Assembly: GCA_026985735.1 (NCBI GenBank)
Contig: JALSPW010000160.1
Location: 1-39,881, forward strand
From: Saprospiraceae bacterium
GTDB lineage: Bacteria > Bacteroidota > Bacteroidia > Chitinophagales > Saprospiraceae
Length of the DNA: 39,881 nucleotides
Direction: 5' to 3'
In this document: positions 15,600 to 25,383 of the stretch, one piece after another
Layout: every line of letters begins with the position of its first letter
Numbering within the stretch: position 1 is the first letter of the stretch
Program-made: the position numbers and the translations under genes
The notes under the pieces: generated by a model
What the model saw: the letters and a program-made list of their open reading frames with translations, nothing else
Told to the model about the DNA's origin: nothing
The model's database searches: none

Positions 15600-17809
15600 A
15601 GTTTTAAAATTTTATTCAATGTCCTACTAGGTCTCATTGCAGCCGATGCCATAGAAAAATCCGGTTTATAATATCCACCTATGTCTTGTGATTTTCCTTC
15701 AATTGCCAACAATTCATTAATAATTGTTTTTTCATTATCAATTAATTCTTTTGAAACCACCTCAAATTCCTTTGCTAATTCTGAGTCTTTCTTTTGGCTC
15801 GCCAATGCATTTGTCCAGTATGAAGCTAGGTAATAGTGACTTGCCTTAGCATCAGGTTCGCAGCATATTCTCGAAGGAGACCGATTTTCGGAAAGGTACA
15901 AATCATTTGCTTCATCCAAAGTTTCTGACAAGATATCAATTTTTTTGTCATCAGTTTTTTGAGCTATAAATCTGAGAGATTCTGCAAGTGCCAAAAATTC
16001 TCCTAATGAATCCCATCTTAGATGCCCCTCAGACAAAAACTGTTGAACGTGTTTAGGCGCAGAGCCACCGGCTCCGGTTTCAAAAAGTCCACCACCAGCT
16101 ATAAGAGGTACTATTGAAAGCATTCTGGCGGAAGTCCCAAGTTCTAATATTGGGAATAAGTCTGTCAAATAATCTCTTAAGACATTTCCTGTAACACTTA
16201 TTGTATCCTTACCTTCTCTCACCCTTATCAATGTGTATTTCATAGCATCAACAGGTGACATAATTGTGATATCCAAGTTTGATGTATCGTGGTCTTTGAT
16301 ATACTCATTAACTTTAAGAATGATATTCTTATCATGCGCACGCTCTTTATCAAGCCAAAAAACGGCAGGATTTCCGGTTAATCTTGCTCTTTCTACAGCG
16401 AGTCTTACCCAATCTTTTACAGGAATATCTTTTGTCCTTGACATTCTCCAAATGTCTCCTTTTTCTACTTCGTGAGACATCAATATAGTACCATCTTCCA
16501 TTATTACATCAACGACACCGTCTTCAGCTATTTCAAAAGTAGTAGGATGTGAGCCATACTCTTCAGCTTTTTGTGCCATTAATCCAACATTGGCAACATT
16601 TCCCATCGTCGCTACATCAAACTGTCCATTTAGTTTACAGTCTTCAACACATTCTTTGTAGAAAGTGGCATAAGTACGGTCAGGAATAACTATTTTTGTT
16701 TCTTGAAGTTTGCCATCCCAATTCCACATTTTACCCCCATCTCTAATCACTACAGGAATAGAAGCGTCTATTATAATATCATTGGAATTATGCAGATTGG
16801 TAATGCCTTTATCACTATTTACCATTGCAATTGAAGCTTGTTTTTTATAAACAGCTAAAATGGCATTTTCTATTTCTTCTCTTTTTGAACTAGATAACTT
16901 CCACAATTTTTTATACAAATCATTTAGACCTAAATTAGGATTAACTTCTATTTCATCAAATTCATCTTTATATTTTTTAAAAACATCTTTGAAGAATGTT
17001 TTAACTGCTATTCCAAACATGATTGGGTCGGACACTTTCATCATAGTAGCTTTAAGATGCAATGAAAATAAAGTACCCTCTCTTTTTGCATCCATAATCG
17101 CTTTGTCGTAAAATGCCATCAAAGCCCTTGAGCTAATAAATGTAGCATCGAGTATTTCTTTGTTTTCAGCCTCTATTGTAGATAAAACTATTTTATTTTC
17201 ATTTTTATCTCTCAATACAATTGAAACACGACTGTCCCTCTTCATAATGATTGATTTTTCATTTCCAAAAAAATCATTTTCATCCATATGAGCAACATTG
17301 GTTTTGCTATTATCACTCCAAGGCTTCAGTTTATGCGGGTTGTTTTTTGCAAATCGTTTTACGGCAGCAGCAGCTCTTCTATCCGAATTACCCATTCTTA
17401 GTACAGGGTTAACGGCGGATCCAAGGCATTTTGCATACCTTTTCTTTAATATGTTTTCTTCTTCTGTTTCCGGATTTTCCGGGTAATCAGGGATTTTGTA
17501 TCCCTTTTCCTGCAACTCTGATATTGCACCTTTGAGTTGTGTCACTGAAGCGGAAATGTTGGGTAATTTAATTATATTTGCGTCACTTTGTTTAACAATC
17601 TTGCCTAATAGAGCCAAATCATCCGAAACGATTTGATCTTCGGATAAATAATCCGGAAAATTTGCCAATATCCTTCCACTTAACGAAATGTTCTTTGTTT
17701 CAATTATTACCCCGGCTTTTTTAGTTATTGCGCTCGCAATTGGAAGCAAAGAATAGGAAGCCAAAGCAGGAGCTTCATCTACCGCTGTCCATAGTATTTT
17801 ATTACTCAT
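15593..17809 (-). CDS. icd: Isocitrate dehydrogenase (NADP+), monomeric type
   Basis: 738 aa, matching the roughly 740-aa monomeric enzyme, unrelated in size to the common 415-aa homodimer. It converts isocitrate to 2-oxoglutarate in the TCA cycle, making NADPH. Recognisable segments are the N-terminal [97 protein letters not shown] and [20 protein letters not shown]. It is monocistronic: its promoter has TATCTTCGC (17854-17862 on the minus strand), and the bidirectional terminator at 15474 lies beyond its end. A perfect stem-loop covers the stop codon. Divergent from leuS. Confidence 0.97.
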   Translation of the reverse strand: MSNKILWTAVDEAPALASYSLLPIASAITKKAGVIIETKNISLSGRILANFPDYLSEDQIVSDDLALLGKIVKQSDANIIKLPNISASVTQLKGAISELQEKGYKIPDYPENPETEEENILKKRYAKCLGSAVNPVLRMGNSDRRAAAAVKRFAKNNPHKLKPWSDNSKTNVAHMDENDFFGNEKSIIMKRDSRVSIVLRDKNENKIVLSTIEAENKEILDATFISSRALMAFYDKAIMDAKREGTLFSLHLKATMMKVSDPIMFGIAVKTFFKDVFKKYKDEFDEIEVNPNLGLNDLYKKLWKLSSSKREEIENAILAVYKKQASIAMVNSDKGITNLHNSNDIIIDASIPVVIRDGGKMWNWDGKLQETKIVIPDRTYATFYKECVEDCKLNGQFDVATMGNVANVGLMAQKAEEYGSHPTTFEIAEDGVVDVIMEDGTILMSHEVEKGDIWRMSRTKDIPVKDWVRLAVERARLTGNPAVFWLDKERAHDKNIILKVNEYIKDHDTSNLDITIMSPVDAMKYTLIRVREGKDTISVTGNVLRDYLTDLFPILELGTSARMLSIVPLIAGGGLFETGAGGSAPKHVQQFLSEGHLRWDSLGEFLALAESLRFIAQKTDDKKIDILSETLDEANDLYLSENRSPSRICCEPDAKASHYYLASYWTNALASQKKDSELAKEFEVVSKELIDNEKTIINELLAIEGKSQDIGGYYKPDFSMASAAMRPSRTLNKILKLL

Positions 17810-17853
17810 TTATAGTATATTTAATTTTATAATAATTCTTAATTTTATAATGT

Positions 17854-17862
17854 GCGAAGATA
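17854..17862 (-). promoter_or_regulatory. -7 box of the isocitrate dehydrogenase gene
   Basis: On the minus strand TATCTTCGC, the same variant -7 box seen before pruA, 44 nt upstream of the ATG at 17809. Confidence 0.5.
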
Positions 17863-17969
17863 CAAAAAATGTATATGATAATAAAGCAACTCAATGGAAT
17901 TTTATAAGCTTTATGGGGATATATTAAATTAAAAGAAGATATTTAGTAATATATTTTTCAAAAATTACT

Positions 17970-17977
17970 TATTTTCG
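17970..17977 (+). promoter_or_regulatory. leuS: -7 box of leuS
   Basis: TATTTTCG followed by C, the TTCG variant of TAnnTTTG, 37 nt before the ATG at 18015. No -33 TTG is seen at standard spacing. Confidence 0.4.
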
Positions 17978-18014
17978 CGATATTTTAAAAACTGATAATA
18001 GAAAAACATAAAGA

Positions 18015-20873
18015 ATGAGCTTAGATTTTGCAAGAATAGAGAACTATTGGAAAGAGTATTGGATAGAAAATAATACTTATAAAGTAGATATAGATAAATC
18101 AAAAAAGAAATACTATGTACTCGATATGTTTCCATATCCTTCAGGAGCAGGATTGCATGTTGGACATCCCCTAGGCTATATCGCTTCTGATATATTTAGT
18201 AGATATAAAAGAATGACCGGTTACAATGTATTGCACCCGATGGGATTTGATTCTTTTGGTTTACCTGCTGAACAATACGCTATTCAAACCGGAATTCACC
18301 CGGCAGACTCTACAAGAGAAAATATTAAGATGTATAAAAAACAGTTGTCTAATCTAGGACTTAATTACGACTGGGATAGGGAAGTGCAAACATCTAATCC
18401 ATCTTATTATAAATGGACTCAATGGATATTCTCAAAACTATTTGAGCACTATTACGATTTGGAACAAAACAAAGCAGTGCATATTGATGAACTTATAAAA
18501 GAGTTTAATACTAATGGCAATAAAAATATAAAAGCTTCTACTTCAGAAACATCTTTTTTTAATTCGGAAGAATGGAAGAAGATGGAAGATACCAAAAAGA
18601 ATGAAGTATTGATGAATTATCGCTTGGCATACAGAAAGGTAGGATATGTCAATTGGTGTGAAGCTTTAGGTACTGTTTTGGCAAATGATGAAGTAAAGGA
18701 TGGAATTAGCGAAAGAGGTGGTCATCCTGTTGTTAAGAAACCTATGAATCAATGGTCTCTGCGTATAACTGCATATGCAGACAGATTGCTTAATGATATG
18801 GACAATATAGACTGGTCAGAAAGTTTAAAATCCATGCAAAGAAATTGGATAGGAAGATCGGAAGGGCTTCAAATGTTTTTTGATATTGCCGGTAGTGATA
18901 AAAACCTTGAAATTTATACAACAAGACCTGATACAATTTTCGGTGTGACATTTATGGTATTATCTCCGGAACATCCATATGTGAAAGAATTAACAACTTT
19001 TGAAAATAAGGAAAAAGTTGAAAAGTATATTGAATATGCCGTGAATAAAACTGAAATAGAAAGAACTAGTGAAAAGAAAGTATCCGGAGTTTTCACTGGG
19101 TCTTATGCTATTAATCCTATAAATGGCAAACAAATACCTATATGGATTAGTGAATATGTTTTGATGGATTATGGTACCGGTGCTATTATGGCTGTGCCAA
19201 GTGATGATGACAGAGACAAGGCATTTGCCGAGCATTTTGAACTACCAATTATTAATATCATTGACAAATCCGATTACCCTGATGCTACTTCAAAAGATAA
19301 ATTGGGAGTGATGATAAATTCTGACTTTATTACCGGTATGCAAGTTTCAGATGCTATCAGGACAATGATAAATAAGGTAGAAGAATTGGGCATTGGTAAA
19401 GAACAAGTAAACTATAAATTAAGGGATGCCAATTTTTCAAGACAAAGATATTGGGGTGAACCATTCCCAATAATTTATGATAATGATGGAATTGTTTATT
19501 TATTACCGGAAGATGAATTACCGGTTGAATTGCCTCCAATGACTGAGTTTAAACCAACAGTGGATGGGAAATCACCTTTAGCGAGGAATGCTAAATGGGT
19601 ACGAGATTTTGAAGGGTTTACTAGAGAAACCGATACAATGCCCGGATTTGCAGGTTCTAGTTGGTATTTTTTAAGATACATGGATTCCAAAAACGATAAG
19701 GAGTTTGCTTCTAAAGATGCTTTGGATTATTGGAGGGATGTCGATTTTTATATCGGAGGTACGGAACATGCTGTAGGTCATTTGATGTATTCAAGGTTTT
19801 GGCACAAATTTCTATTTGATTTAGAGCTTGTACCGACTAATGAGCCTTTTAAGAGGCTTGTCAATCAAGGGATGATACAAGGTGTTATTGAGTTTTTGTA
19901 CCTAAAGAAGGAAAAAGAAGAGGGGAAAAATGTATTTGTTTCAAAGGAATTAGTTGATAAGAATAGTTTAGAAGATTATGCAAAAATACCTGTATATATA
20001 AAATTTGTAAAGAATTACGGATCTGAGGATTCTTATTTAGACAAAGAAGGGTTGGATCAATTTAGAGAATGGCGAGAAGAGTATAAAAACTCAAAGTACG
20101 TAACTAGTAATGGCATTTATCAGATGGGTGAGTTTAATGGAGATAATCAAGAAGAAGGAATAAGGTTTATTACACTTTCTGAAGTAGGTAAGATGTCAAA
20201 GAGATATCACAATGTAGTTAATCCTGATGATGTAGTTGATGAATACGGTGCAGATGTATTCAGGATGTATGAAATGTTTTTAGGACCTATTGAACAATCA
20301 AAACCTTGGGACACAAAAGGAATAGATGGAATAAGTAAATTTGTAAAGAGATTTTGGGGAATGTACGAAAGCAGAGACGGAGAATGGCTGTTAACATCCG
20401 ACAAAGCAAATGCCGAAGAATTAAAAATACTGCATAAAACAATAAAAAAGGTTACGGATGATATAAATAATTTGTCATTTAATACCGCGATTAGTTCGAT
20501 GATGGTATTTGTAAACGAAATGAAGAAAATCAATTCTCATAAAGAGGATATCCTTTTACCGATGATTAAGCTTATCGCACCTTTTGCCCCTTTTATAGCA
20601 GAGGAGTTGTGGCGGAAATCGGGTAATACCGAAAGTATTCATCGGGAGAATTATCCGGTATTTGAGGAAAAGTATATGAAGGAATCTACAATCAAATATC
20701 CGATTTGTATCAATGGGAAGAAACGGGGAATAGAAGAATTTTCAGCAGATGCCACACAAGATGAGATCAAAGAGATAGTACGCGAACTGGACTATGTAAA
20801 GAAATGGATAGGAGACAAAGCTATAAAAAAAGAAATTGTGGTGCCGGGTAGAATGGTAAATATTGTTATCTAA
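18015..20873 (+). CDS. leuS: Leucyl-tRNA synthetase
   Basis: 952 aa class I synthetase that charges tRNA-Leu. The HIGH-type motif is HVGH (48-51) within FPYPSGAGLHVGHPLG; the KMSKS-type loop is KMSKR (726-730), with Arg in place of the last Ser. The editing (CP1) domain carries TTRPDTIFGVTFMVLSPEHP and the Asp-containing GTGAIMAVPSDDDRDKAFA. WYFLRYMD and YIGGTEHAVGHLMYSRFWHKF mark the catalytic core, and the C-terminus ends KKEIVVPGRMVNIVI. It is about 90 residues longer than the E. coli enzyme; part of the excess is a Lys/Glu-rich stretch at about 155-200 (HIDELIKEFNTNGNKNIK), as in other Bacteroidota. The last 8 bases overlap the convergent threonylcarbamoyl-AMP synthase gene. Confidence 0.98.
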   Translation: MSLDFARIENYWKEYWIENNTYKVDIDKSKKKYYVLDMFPYPSGAGLHVGHPLGYIASDIFSRYKRMTGYNVLHPMGFDSFGLPAEQYAIQTGIHPADSTRENIKMYKKQLSNLGLNYDWDREVQTSNPSYYKWTQWIFSKLFEHYYDLEQNKAVHIDELIKEFNTNGNKNIKASTSETSFFNSEEWKKMEDTKKNEVLMNYRLAYRKVGYVNWCEALGTVLANDEVKDGISERGGHPVVKKPMNQWSLRITAYADRLLNDMDNIDWSESLKSMQRNWIGRSEGLQMFFDIAGSDKNLEIYTTRPDTIFGVTFMVLSPEHPYVKELTTFENKEKVEKYIEYAVNKTEIERTSEKKVSGVFTGSYAINPINGKQIPIWISEYVLMDYGTGAIMAVPSDDDRDKAFAEHFELPIINIIDKSDYPDATSKDKLGVMINSDFITGMQVSDAIRTMINKVEELGIGKEQVNYKLRDANFSRQRYWGEPFPIIYDNDGIVYLLPEDELPVELPPMTEFKPTVDGKSPLARNAKWVRDFEGFTRETDTMPGFAGSSWYFLRYMDSKNDKEFASKDALDYWRDVDFYIGGTEHAVGHLMYSRFWHKFLFDLELVPTNEPFKRLVNQGMIQGVIEFLYLKKEKEEGKNVFVSKELVDKNSLEDYAKIPVYIKFVKNYGSEDSYLDKEGLDQFREWREEYKNSKYVTSNGIYQMGEFNGDNQEEGIRFITLSEVGKMSKRYHNVVNPDDVVDEYGADVFRMYEMFLGPIEQSKPWDTKGIDGISKFVKRFWGMYESRDGEWLLTSDKANAEELKILHKTIKKVTDDINNLSFNTAISSMMVFVNEMKKINSHKEDILLPMIKLIAPFAPFIAEELWRKSGNTESIHRENYPVFEEKYMKESTIKYPICINGKKRGIEEFSADATQDEIKEIVRELDYVKKWIGDKAIKKEIVVPGRMVNIVI

Positions 20874-21423
20874 AGAATTTTAATTTCCCATTTTTATTAT
20901 ATGTGGCAATTACGGATGGGATAGCTTCACTATAATCGCCTTGTTTATATTTAAAAATATAGTCAACGGCCTTTATTATTTGGGGATCTATTGTCGCGAA
21001 ATTTTGCGGAAATGGTTTATCGCTAATATTTGCGGATGTAGAAACGATAGCTTTGCCAAATAACTTTATTATTTTTGCTATCATTGGTTCTTTTACAATT
21101 CTTATTGCAATACTTCCATTTTTTGTTAGGATATCAGGAACATTTTTTGCATTTTTGTAAATAATGGTCAAAGGGCGTTTGTGATATAATAATAAGGTTT
21201 CAATTCTAGGATGGATATCTTTTACATAGTTTTTAAGCATATCAATATCCGATACCAACACAATAAATGGCTTATGCAGGGGCCTTTTTTTGATATCATA
21301 TATTTTGTAAATCGCTTCAAGACTATTAATATCACAGCCCAGTCCCCAAATAGTATCAGTAGGATAAAGAATAACTCTACCACTTGAAAGGGCATCAATA
21401 ATATTTTGAATACTATCTTCCAT
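20866..21423 (-). CDS. tsaC: L-threonylcarbamoyladenylate synthase (Sua5/YciO/YrdC family)
   Basis: 185 aa from ATG 21421-21423; a GTG at 21457 would add 12 residues, but MEDSIQNIIDALSSGRVILY is the usual start of the family. It makes threonylcarbamoyl-AMP for the t6A37 modification of ANN-decoding tRNAs. Family motifs are GRVILYPTDTIWGLGCD, the KRPLHKPFIVLV ATP/threonine loop (KxR-SxxxP-type, with P in the usual place), SIAIRIVKEPM and VSTSANISDKPFP. This is the single-domain form without the Sua5 C-terminal domain. Bacteroidota often carry more than one YrdC-family protein, so the exact paralogue (TsaC or YciO-like) is less sure than the family. It is convergent with leuS and overlaps it by 8 bp. 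Confidence 0.88.
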   Translation of the reverse strand: MEDSIQNIIDALSSGRVILYPTDTIWGLGCDINSLEAIYKIYDIKKRPLHKPFIVLVSDIDMLKNYVKDIHPRIETLLLYHKRPLTIIYKNAKNVPDILTKNGSIAIRIVKEPMIAKIIKLFGKAIVSTSANISDKPFPQNFATIDPQIIKAVDYIFKYKQGDYSEAIPSVIATYNKNGKLKFFR

Positions 21424-21508
21424 AGAATATTTACAATATATAAATGAATAAAATTGCACTACAAACGAATTTTGGACGTTAAGTATTTTAAAATAAATAA
21501 TTATTTTT

Positions 21509-23782
21509 ATGAGATTTAAAATTATATTTACCCAAATTATTTTTATTACATTTTTTAGCTTGCCTATATCTTATATTAGTGCCAAACATATTGTAGGAGG
21601 TGAAGCAAGGTATAAATTAATTTCTTCTGATAAAAAAATTGGTGGCAAAGCCACTTATCAAATTAGTTTTACTATATATAGAGATGCAAAAAGTGGGGGA
21701 GGAAATTTTGATAATCCTGCTTTTTTTGGAATATTTAAAAAAGATGATAATGATTGGGTATTTTATAATAGAGAAAATATTTCTATTAAGAATAGAGCAA
21801 ATATTAGAAACGTCACAAATCCTTGTTTAGTCGCTCCAAAAAAAATTCAATATGAAAGAGGAGAATATGTATTCAATATTACACTTCCGATTATTAATTC
21901 AACATACAAAATAACATATCAAAGGTGTTGCAGAACAAATTTTATCGTTAATATATATTCGCCGGAGGCTACCGGAGCTACTTATTTTGTTGATATTACC
22001 CCTAAGGCTCAACTTGAAGGAAATAGCAGTCCAAAACTTACAGAATTTCCTCCAACTGTATTATGTGCGGATACCTATTTTGAATTTGATCACTCTGCCA
22101 AAGATACAGATGGTGACTCTTTGGTATATGAATTTTTTACGCCTTTAAATGGAGGAGGATTAGCGGGAAGTATTCCCGGTACAGAGAGCCAAACAAATGC
22201 CTGTAATGGTATAATTCCTTTACCAGATAACTGTCCACCACCATATCCTACAGTCAAATTCAAGCCTCCATTTACTTATTTTGAGCCAATTAAAGGCAAT
22301 CCAAATATCACTATTAATAAATCAACCGGCTTTTTGAAGGGAAAACCTACTGGTTTTGGTCAATATGTAGTAGGAGTAAGAGTAAAAGAGTACAGGGATG
22401 GTGTTTATATCGGAGCTGTACAAAGAGATTTTCAGTTTCAAGTAGCATCTTGTACGCCTGCTGTAAATGCCAGAATTGAAAATAGTAATCAAGTTGATAT
22501 TGATGCATTTGATGTTTTTGCTTGTGGAAAAGGTTCGTTTACATTTAAGAACATTAGCTTTTACAAAGATAAAATTAAAACTGTCTATTGGGAATTTGAT
22601 ATTAATGGTGAAAAAGTCATAGATACGGAATGGAATGGTACTATCACTTTTCCCGATACCGGTGTTTATTATGGAAAATTATTATTAAATAAAGATATCA
22701 ATTGTGAAGATTCCGCTTTTATTAAAATCAAAGTATTTCCGGGAATAAATGCAGATTTTGATTATAATTATGATACTTGTGCCGTAGATTCAGTTCGATT
22801 TGTAGACAAGTCTGTGTCAGGAGCAGGACCGATTCAAAATTGGAATTGGATATTTGGAGATGGTAACAAAACAGATATAGCTAATCCTATTAATTTATTT
22901 GATATTCCGGGAGTTTATAATACCAGACTTATTGTAGAAGATATAAATAAATGTAAAGATACGGCTTCTGCTCTGATAAGCTATTATCCACTACCTGAGA
23001 AAATTGATTTCAAACCGTCTGATCGTTATGGTTGTACGCCACTATCTGTTTATTTTGATGATAAAACCAAAGGGTTAACAGGAGATTATAATATACTTTG
23101 GGATTTTGGAGATGGTGAAACGGATTCCGGTTTCAGTCCTACACACATTTATTCTAATCCGGGTACATTTTCAGTTAATGTACTTTTGTCATCACCTTTA
23201 GGTTGTGTTATAGAAAGCAATAATTCCAATTTAATAGAGGTAAAAAAGAGCCCAAAAGCAGATTTTGATTTTACTCCCATCGCTCCAAATATTGTAAATC
23301 CAAAAGTTAGTTTTATCAATAAATCTGAAGGGGGTAGTCAATACCAATGGGAATTTGGGACAGGTGATATAAGTACAATGTTTGAGCCAAGCTATACATA
23401 TAGTGATACTGGTTTATTTAAAGTATTACTACGAACAACTGCAGAAAATAATTGTGCCGACTCTATAATGAAATCGATCTTTATTAATTCAGATATCAAT
23501 ATTTATTTTCCTAATGCTTTTACACCTAATGGGGATGGAAAAAATGATGAATTTTTTGGAAAGTTAGTATTTCCCAACTTCATTGAAAACTTTACTATTA
23601 GAGTTTGGGATAGATGGGGAGGGCTCGTTTTTGAATCAGACAATCCATTGGAAAAATGGTATGGCAGTAAATTCAATTCCGGAGAGATATTACCACAAGG
23701 TGTCTATGTCTACAAATACAATTACAATAGTCCTTCAGGTAAAATATTTAAAGGAAATGGTTTTATAACGCTGATTAAGTGA
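21509..23782 (+). CDS. Large PKD-repeat surface protein with T9SS type B (gliding motility-associated) C-terminal domain
   Basis: 757 aa. A signal peptide (FKIIFTQIIFITFFSLPIS) ends near SAKHIVGGEARY, the HIVGG start common in Bacteroidota adhesin-like proteins. Residues about 30-310 form a beta-rich head with Cys pairs. Four PKD-like Ig folds follow, best seen in WNWIFGDGNKTD, ILWDFGDGETDSG with HIYSNPGTFSV, and YQWEFGTGD with YTYSDTGLFKV. From about residue 667 comes the type B sorting domain: YFPNAFTPNGDGKNDEF, IRVWDRWGGLVFES, LPQGVYVYKYNY and GNGFITLIK. It is predicted to be exported by the type 9 system and to stay on the surface, in adhesion or gliding. It is a single gene, divergent from the YrdC-family gene. 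Confidence 0.92.
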   Translation: MRFKIIFTQIIFITFFSLPISYISAKHIVGGEARYKLISSDKKIGGKATYQISFTIYRDAKSGGGNFDNPAFFGIFKKDDNDWVFYNRENISIKNRANIRNVTNPCLVAPKKIQYERGEYVFNITLPIINSTYKITYQRCCRTNFIVNIYSPEATGATYFVDITPKAQLEGNSSPKLTEFPPTVLCADTYFEFDHSAKDTDGDSLVYEFFTPLNGGGLAGSIPGTESQTNACNGIIPLPDNCPPPYPTVKFKPPFTYFEPIKGNPNITINKSTGFLKGKPTGFGQYVVGVRVKEYRDGVYIGAVQRDFQFQVASCTPAVNARIENSNQVDIDAFDVFACGKGSFTFKNISFYKDKIKTVYWEFDINGEKVIDTEWNGTITFPDTGVYYGKLLLNKDINCEDSAFIKIKVFPGINADFDYNYDTCAVDSVRFVDKSVSGAGPIQNWNWIFGDGNKTDIANPINLFDIPGVYNTRLIVEDINKCKDTASALISYYPLPEKIDFKPSDRYGCTPLSVYFDDKTKGLTGDYNILWDFGDGETDSGFSPTHIYSNPGTFSVNVLLSSPLGCVIESNNSNLIEVKKSPKADFDFTPIAPNIVNPKVSFINKSEGGSQYQWEFGTGDISTMFEPSYTYSDTGLFKVLLRTTAENNCADSIMKSIFINSDINIYFPNAFTPNGDGKNDEFFGKLVFPNFIENFTIRVWDRWGGLVFESDNPLEKWYGSKFNSGEILPQGVYVYKYNYNSPSGKIFKGNGFITLIK

Positions 23783-23820
23783 TAAATGAGATTTGTTTAA
23801 AAATTCATATAATAATTATT

Positions 23821-23849
23821 TTGATATATCATTTAGAGTGTTAAATTTG
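23821..23849 (+). promoter_or_regulatory. pyrR: Promoter of pyrRB; predicts a leaderless mRNA
   Basis: TTG at 23821-23823 and TAAATTTG at 23842-23849 (followed by CGC) with an 18-nt spacer match the Bacteroidota promoter closely. Only 4 nt separate the -7 box from the pyrR ATG (23854), so transcription should begin at or next to the start codon. Confidence 0.7.
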
Positions 23850-23853
23850 CGCT

Positions 23854-24414
23854 ATGAAAGAATCCAGTCTTAATAAAATTATTCTCGAGAAAAAGAAATT
23901 CCTATTTACTATACAGAGAATTGTAAGGCAGTTAATTGAAAATCACGGTGATTTTGACAACACATGTCTCATTGGAATTCAGGATAGAGGTGGTTTTTTT
24001 GCAGACAGGATTTATGAAAGTTTAAAAAAAGATATTCCTGAATTAAAGTTGCAATTCGGAAAAATTGATATCACTTTTTACCGAGATGATTTCAGAACTA
24101 GTAGTAGCCCATTGTCAGCGAGCAAAACCGAAATAGATTTTTTAGTAGAAGGAAAAAAGGTTATTCTGTTTGATGATGTGCTTTATACAGGGCGAACGAT
24201 TAATGCAGCTCTCGCGGCTTTGCAGCATTATGGCAGACCTAGTAGGGTAGAGTTGGCTGTGATGGTAGATAGAAGGTTCAATAGAGAACTTCCAATTACT
24301 GCTGATTATATAGGTACGGCTATAGATGCGATTAATGATGCATATGTAGATGTGAAATGGAAGCAGGTTGATGGAGATGATAGAATAATTTTAAGACAAA
24401 AAAAAATTAATTAG
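23854..24414 (+). CDS. pyrR: PyrR: uracil phosphoribosyltransferase / pyrimidine regulator family
   Basis: 186 aa, full length. The PRPP-binding motif VILFDDVLYTGRT (103-115) and the family segments LIGIQDRGGFFADRI, FGKIDITFYRDDF, RVELAVMVDRRFNRELPI and ADYIGTAID identify PyrR. In Gram-positive bacteria PyrR binds UMP and the leader of pyr mRNA to cause attenuation, and it also has weak uracil phosphoribosyltransferase activity. In this window the promoter leaves essentially no leader, so attenuation of its own mRNA looks impossible; a salvage-enzyme role or action on other pyr transcripts fits better. pyrB follows after 28 nt in the same operon. The ATG is fixed by alignment to the family N-terminus (helix with IRRALTRIAHEI-like FLFTIQRIVRQLI). 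Confidence 0.95.
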   Translation: MKESSLNKIILEKKKFLFTIQRIVRQLIENHGDFDNTCLIGIQDRGGFFADRIYESLKKDIPELKLQFGKIDITFYRDDFRTSSSPLSASKTEIDFLVEGKKVILFDDVLYTGRTINAALAALQHYGRPSRVELAVMVDRRFNRELPITADYIGTAIDAINDAYVDVKWKQVDGDDRIILRQKKIN

Positions 24415-24442
24415 TTAATTTAGAATTTTCAGAATTTGGTAT

Positions 24443-25381
24443 ATGAATAAATCACAACTTTCCGTCAAGCACTTGTTAGGAATAAAAGGCATCACAAAAA
24501 AAGATATTTATTTGATCTTTGAGACTGCTAAGGAATTCAAGCAAATTATAAATAGACCTATTAAGAAAGTACCTACATTAAGAGATATAACCATAGCAAA
24601 TTTATTTTTTGAAAATTCAACAAGAACTAAACTGTCTTTCGAACTAGCAGAAAAAAGATTGTCAGCCGATGTAATTAATTTTTCAGCTGCATCATCCTCT
24701 GTAAAAAAAGGAGAAACCCTCCTTGATACAGTAAATAACATTTTGGCAATGAAAGTCGATATGGTTGTAATGAGGCACCCTTCTCCGGGAGCTCATTATT
24801 TTTTATCAAAAAATATTGACGCTTCTATAATAAATGCGGGCGATGGCACTCATGAACACCCAACTCAGGCTCTACTTGATAATTTCTCTATATACGATCA
24901 TTTTGGAGGTAAAATAAAAGGCAAGAAAATAGTTATTATGGGTGATATAATGCATTCCAGAGTAGCTATGAGCAATATTTTTGCACTAAAGAAACTTGGA
25001 GTAGAAGTTAAAGTAAGCGGTCCTTCTACATTGATTCCCAAATACATAAAAACTCTTGGTGTTGATATTGAGTTGGATGTTAAAAAAGCACTGGAATGGT
25101 GTGATGTAGTTAATATATTGCGAATTCAATTGGAGAGGCAAGATATTAAATACTTTCCATCATTGCGAGAGTATTCTCAATATTTTGGAGTCACTAGAGA
25201 TTTACTTGATAAAATGAATAGTAAAAAGGTAATAATGCATCCGGGACCAATTAACAGGGGAGTAGAGATAGAAAGCCAAGTTGCCGACTCACAAAATTCA
25301 ATTATTCTGGAACAAGTCGAAAATGGTGTTGCTGTCAGAATGGCTGTTTTATTTTTACTGGCAAACAGGAGAAATAAATAA
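24443..25381 (+). CDS. pyrB: Aspartate carbamoyltransferase catalytic subunit
   Basis: 312 aa, the normal length. It condenses carbamoyl phosphate with aspartate in the second step of de novo pyrimidine synthesis. Visible motifs are FFENSTRTKLSFE (carbamoyl-phosphate loop, S59-T-R-T62), HPSPGAHYFL, GDGTHEHPTQALLDNF, IMGDIMHSRVAMSN and the aspartate-binding part with MHPGPINRGVEI. It is cotranscribed with pyrR. No regulatory subunit gene (pyrI) is beside it, so it is probably a plain trimer or a PyrB partnered elsewhere. Its stop codon is only 2 nt from the stop of the convergent helicase gene, with no visible terminator between. Confidence 0.97.
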   Translation: MNKSQLSVKHLLGIKGITKKDIYLIFETAKEFKQIINRPIKKVPTLRDITIANLFFENSTRTKLSFELAEKRLSADVINFSAASSSVKKGETLLDTVNNILAMKVDMVVMRHPSPGAHYFLSKNIDASIINAGDGTHEHPTQALLDNFSIYDHFGGKIKGKKIVIMGDIMHSRVAMSNIFALKKLGVEVKVSGPSTLIPKYIKTLGVDIELDVKKALEWCDVVNILRIQLERQDIKYFPSLREYSQYFGVTRDLLDKMNSKKVIMHPGPINRGVEIESQVADSQNSIILEQVENGVAVRMAVLFLLANRRNK

Positions 25382-25383
25382 AT

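Noticed and set aside
21424-21459. 12-residue extension of the YrdC-family protein from GTG
   Set aside because: The family N-terminus fits the internal ATG at 21421-21423, and the extension is AT-rich intergenic sequence.
23782-23853. PyrR-type attenuator leader before pyrR
   Set aside because: The 71-nt gap has no stem-loop with a T tract, and the promoter lies at its very end.
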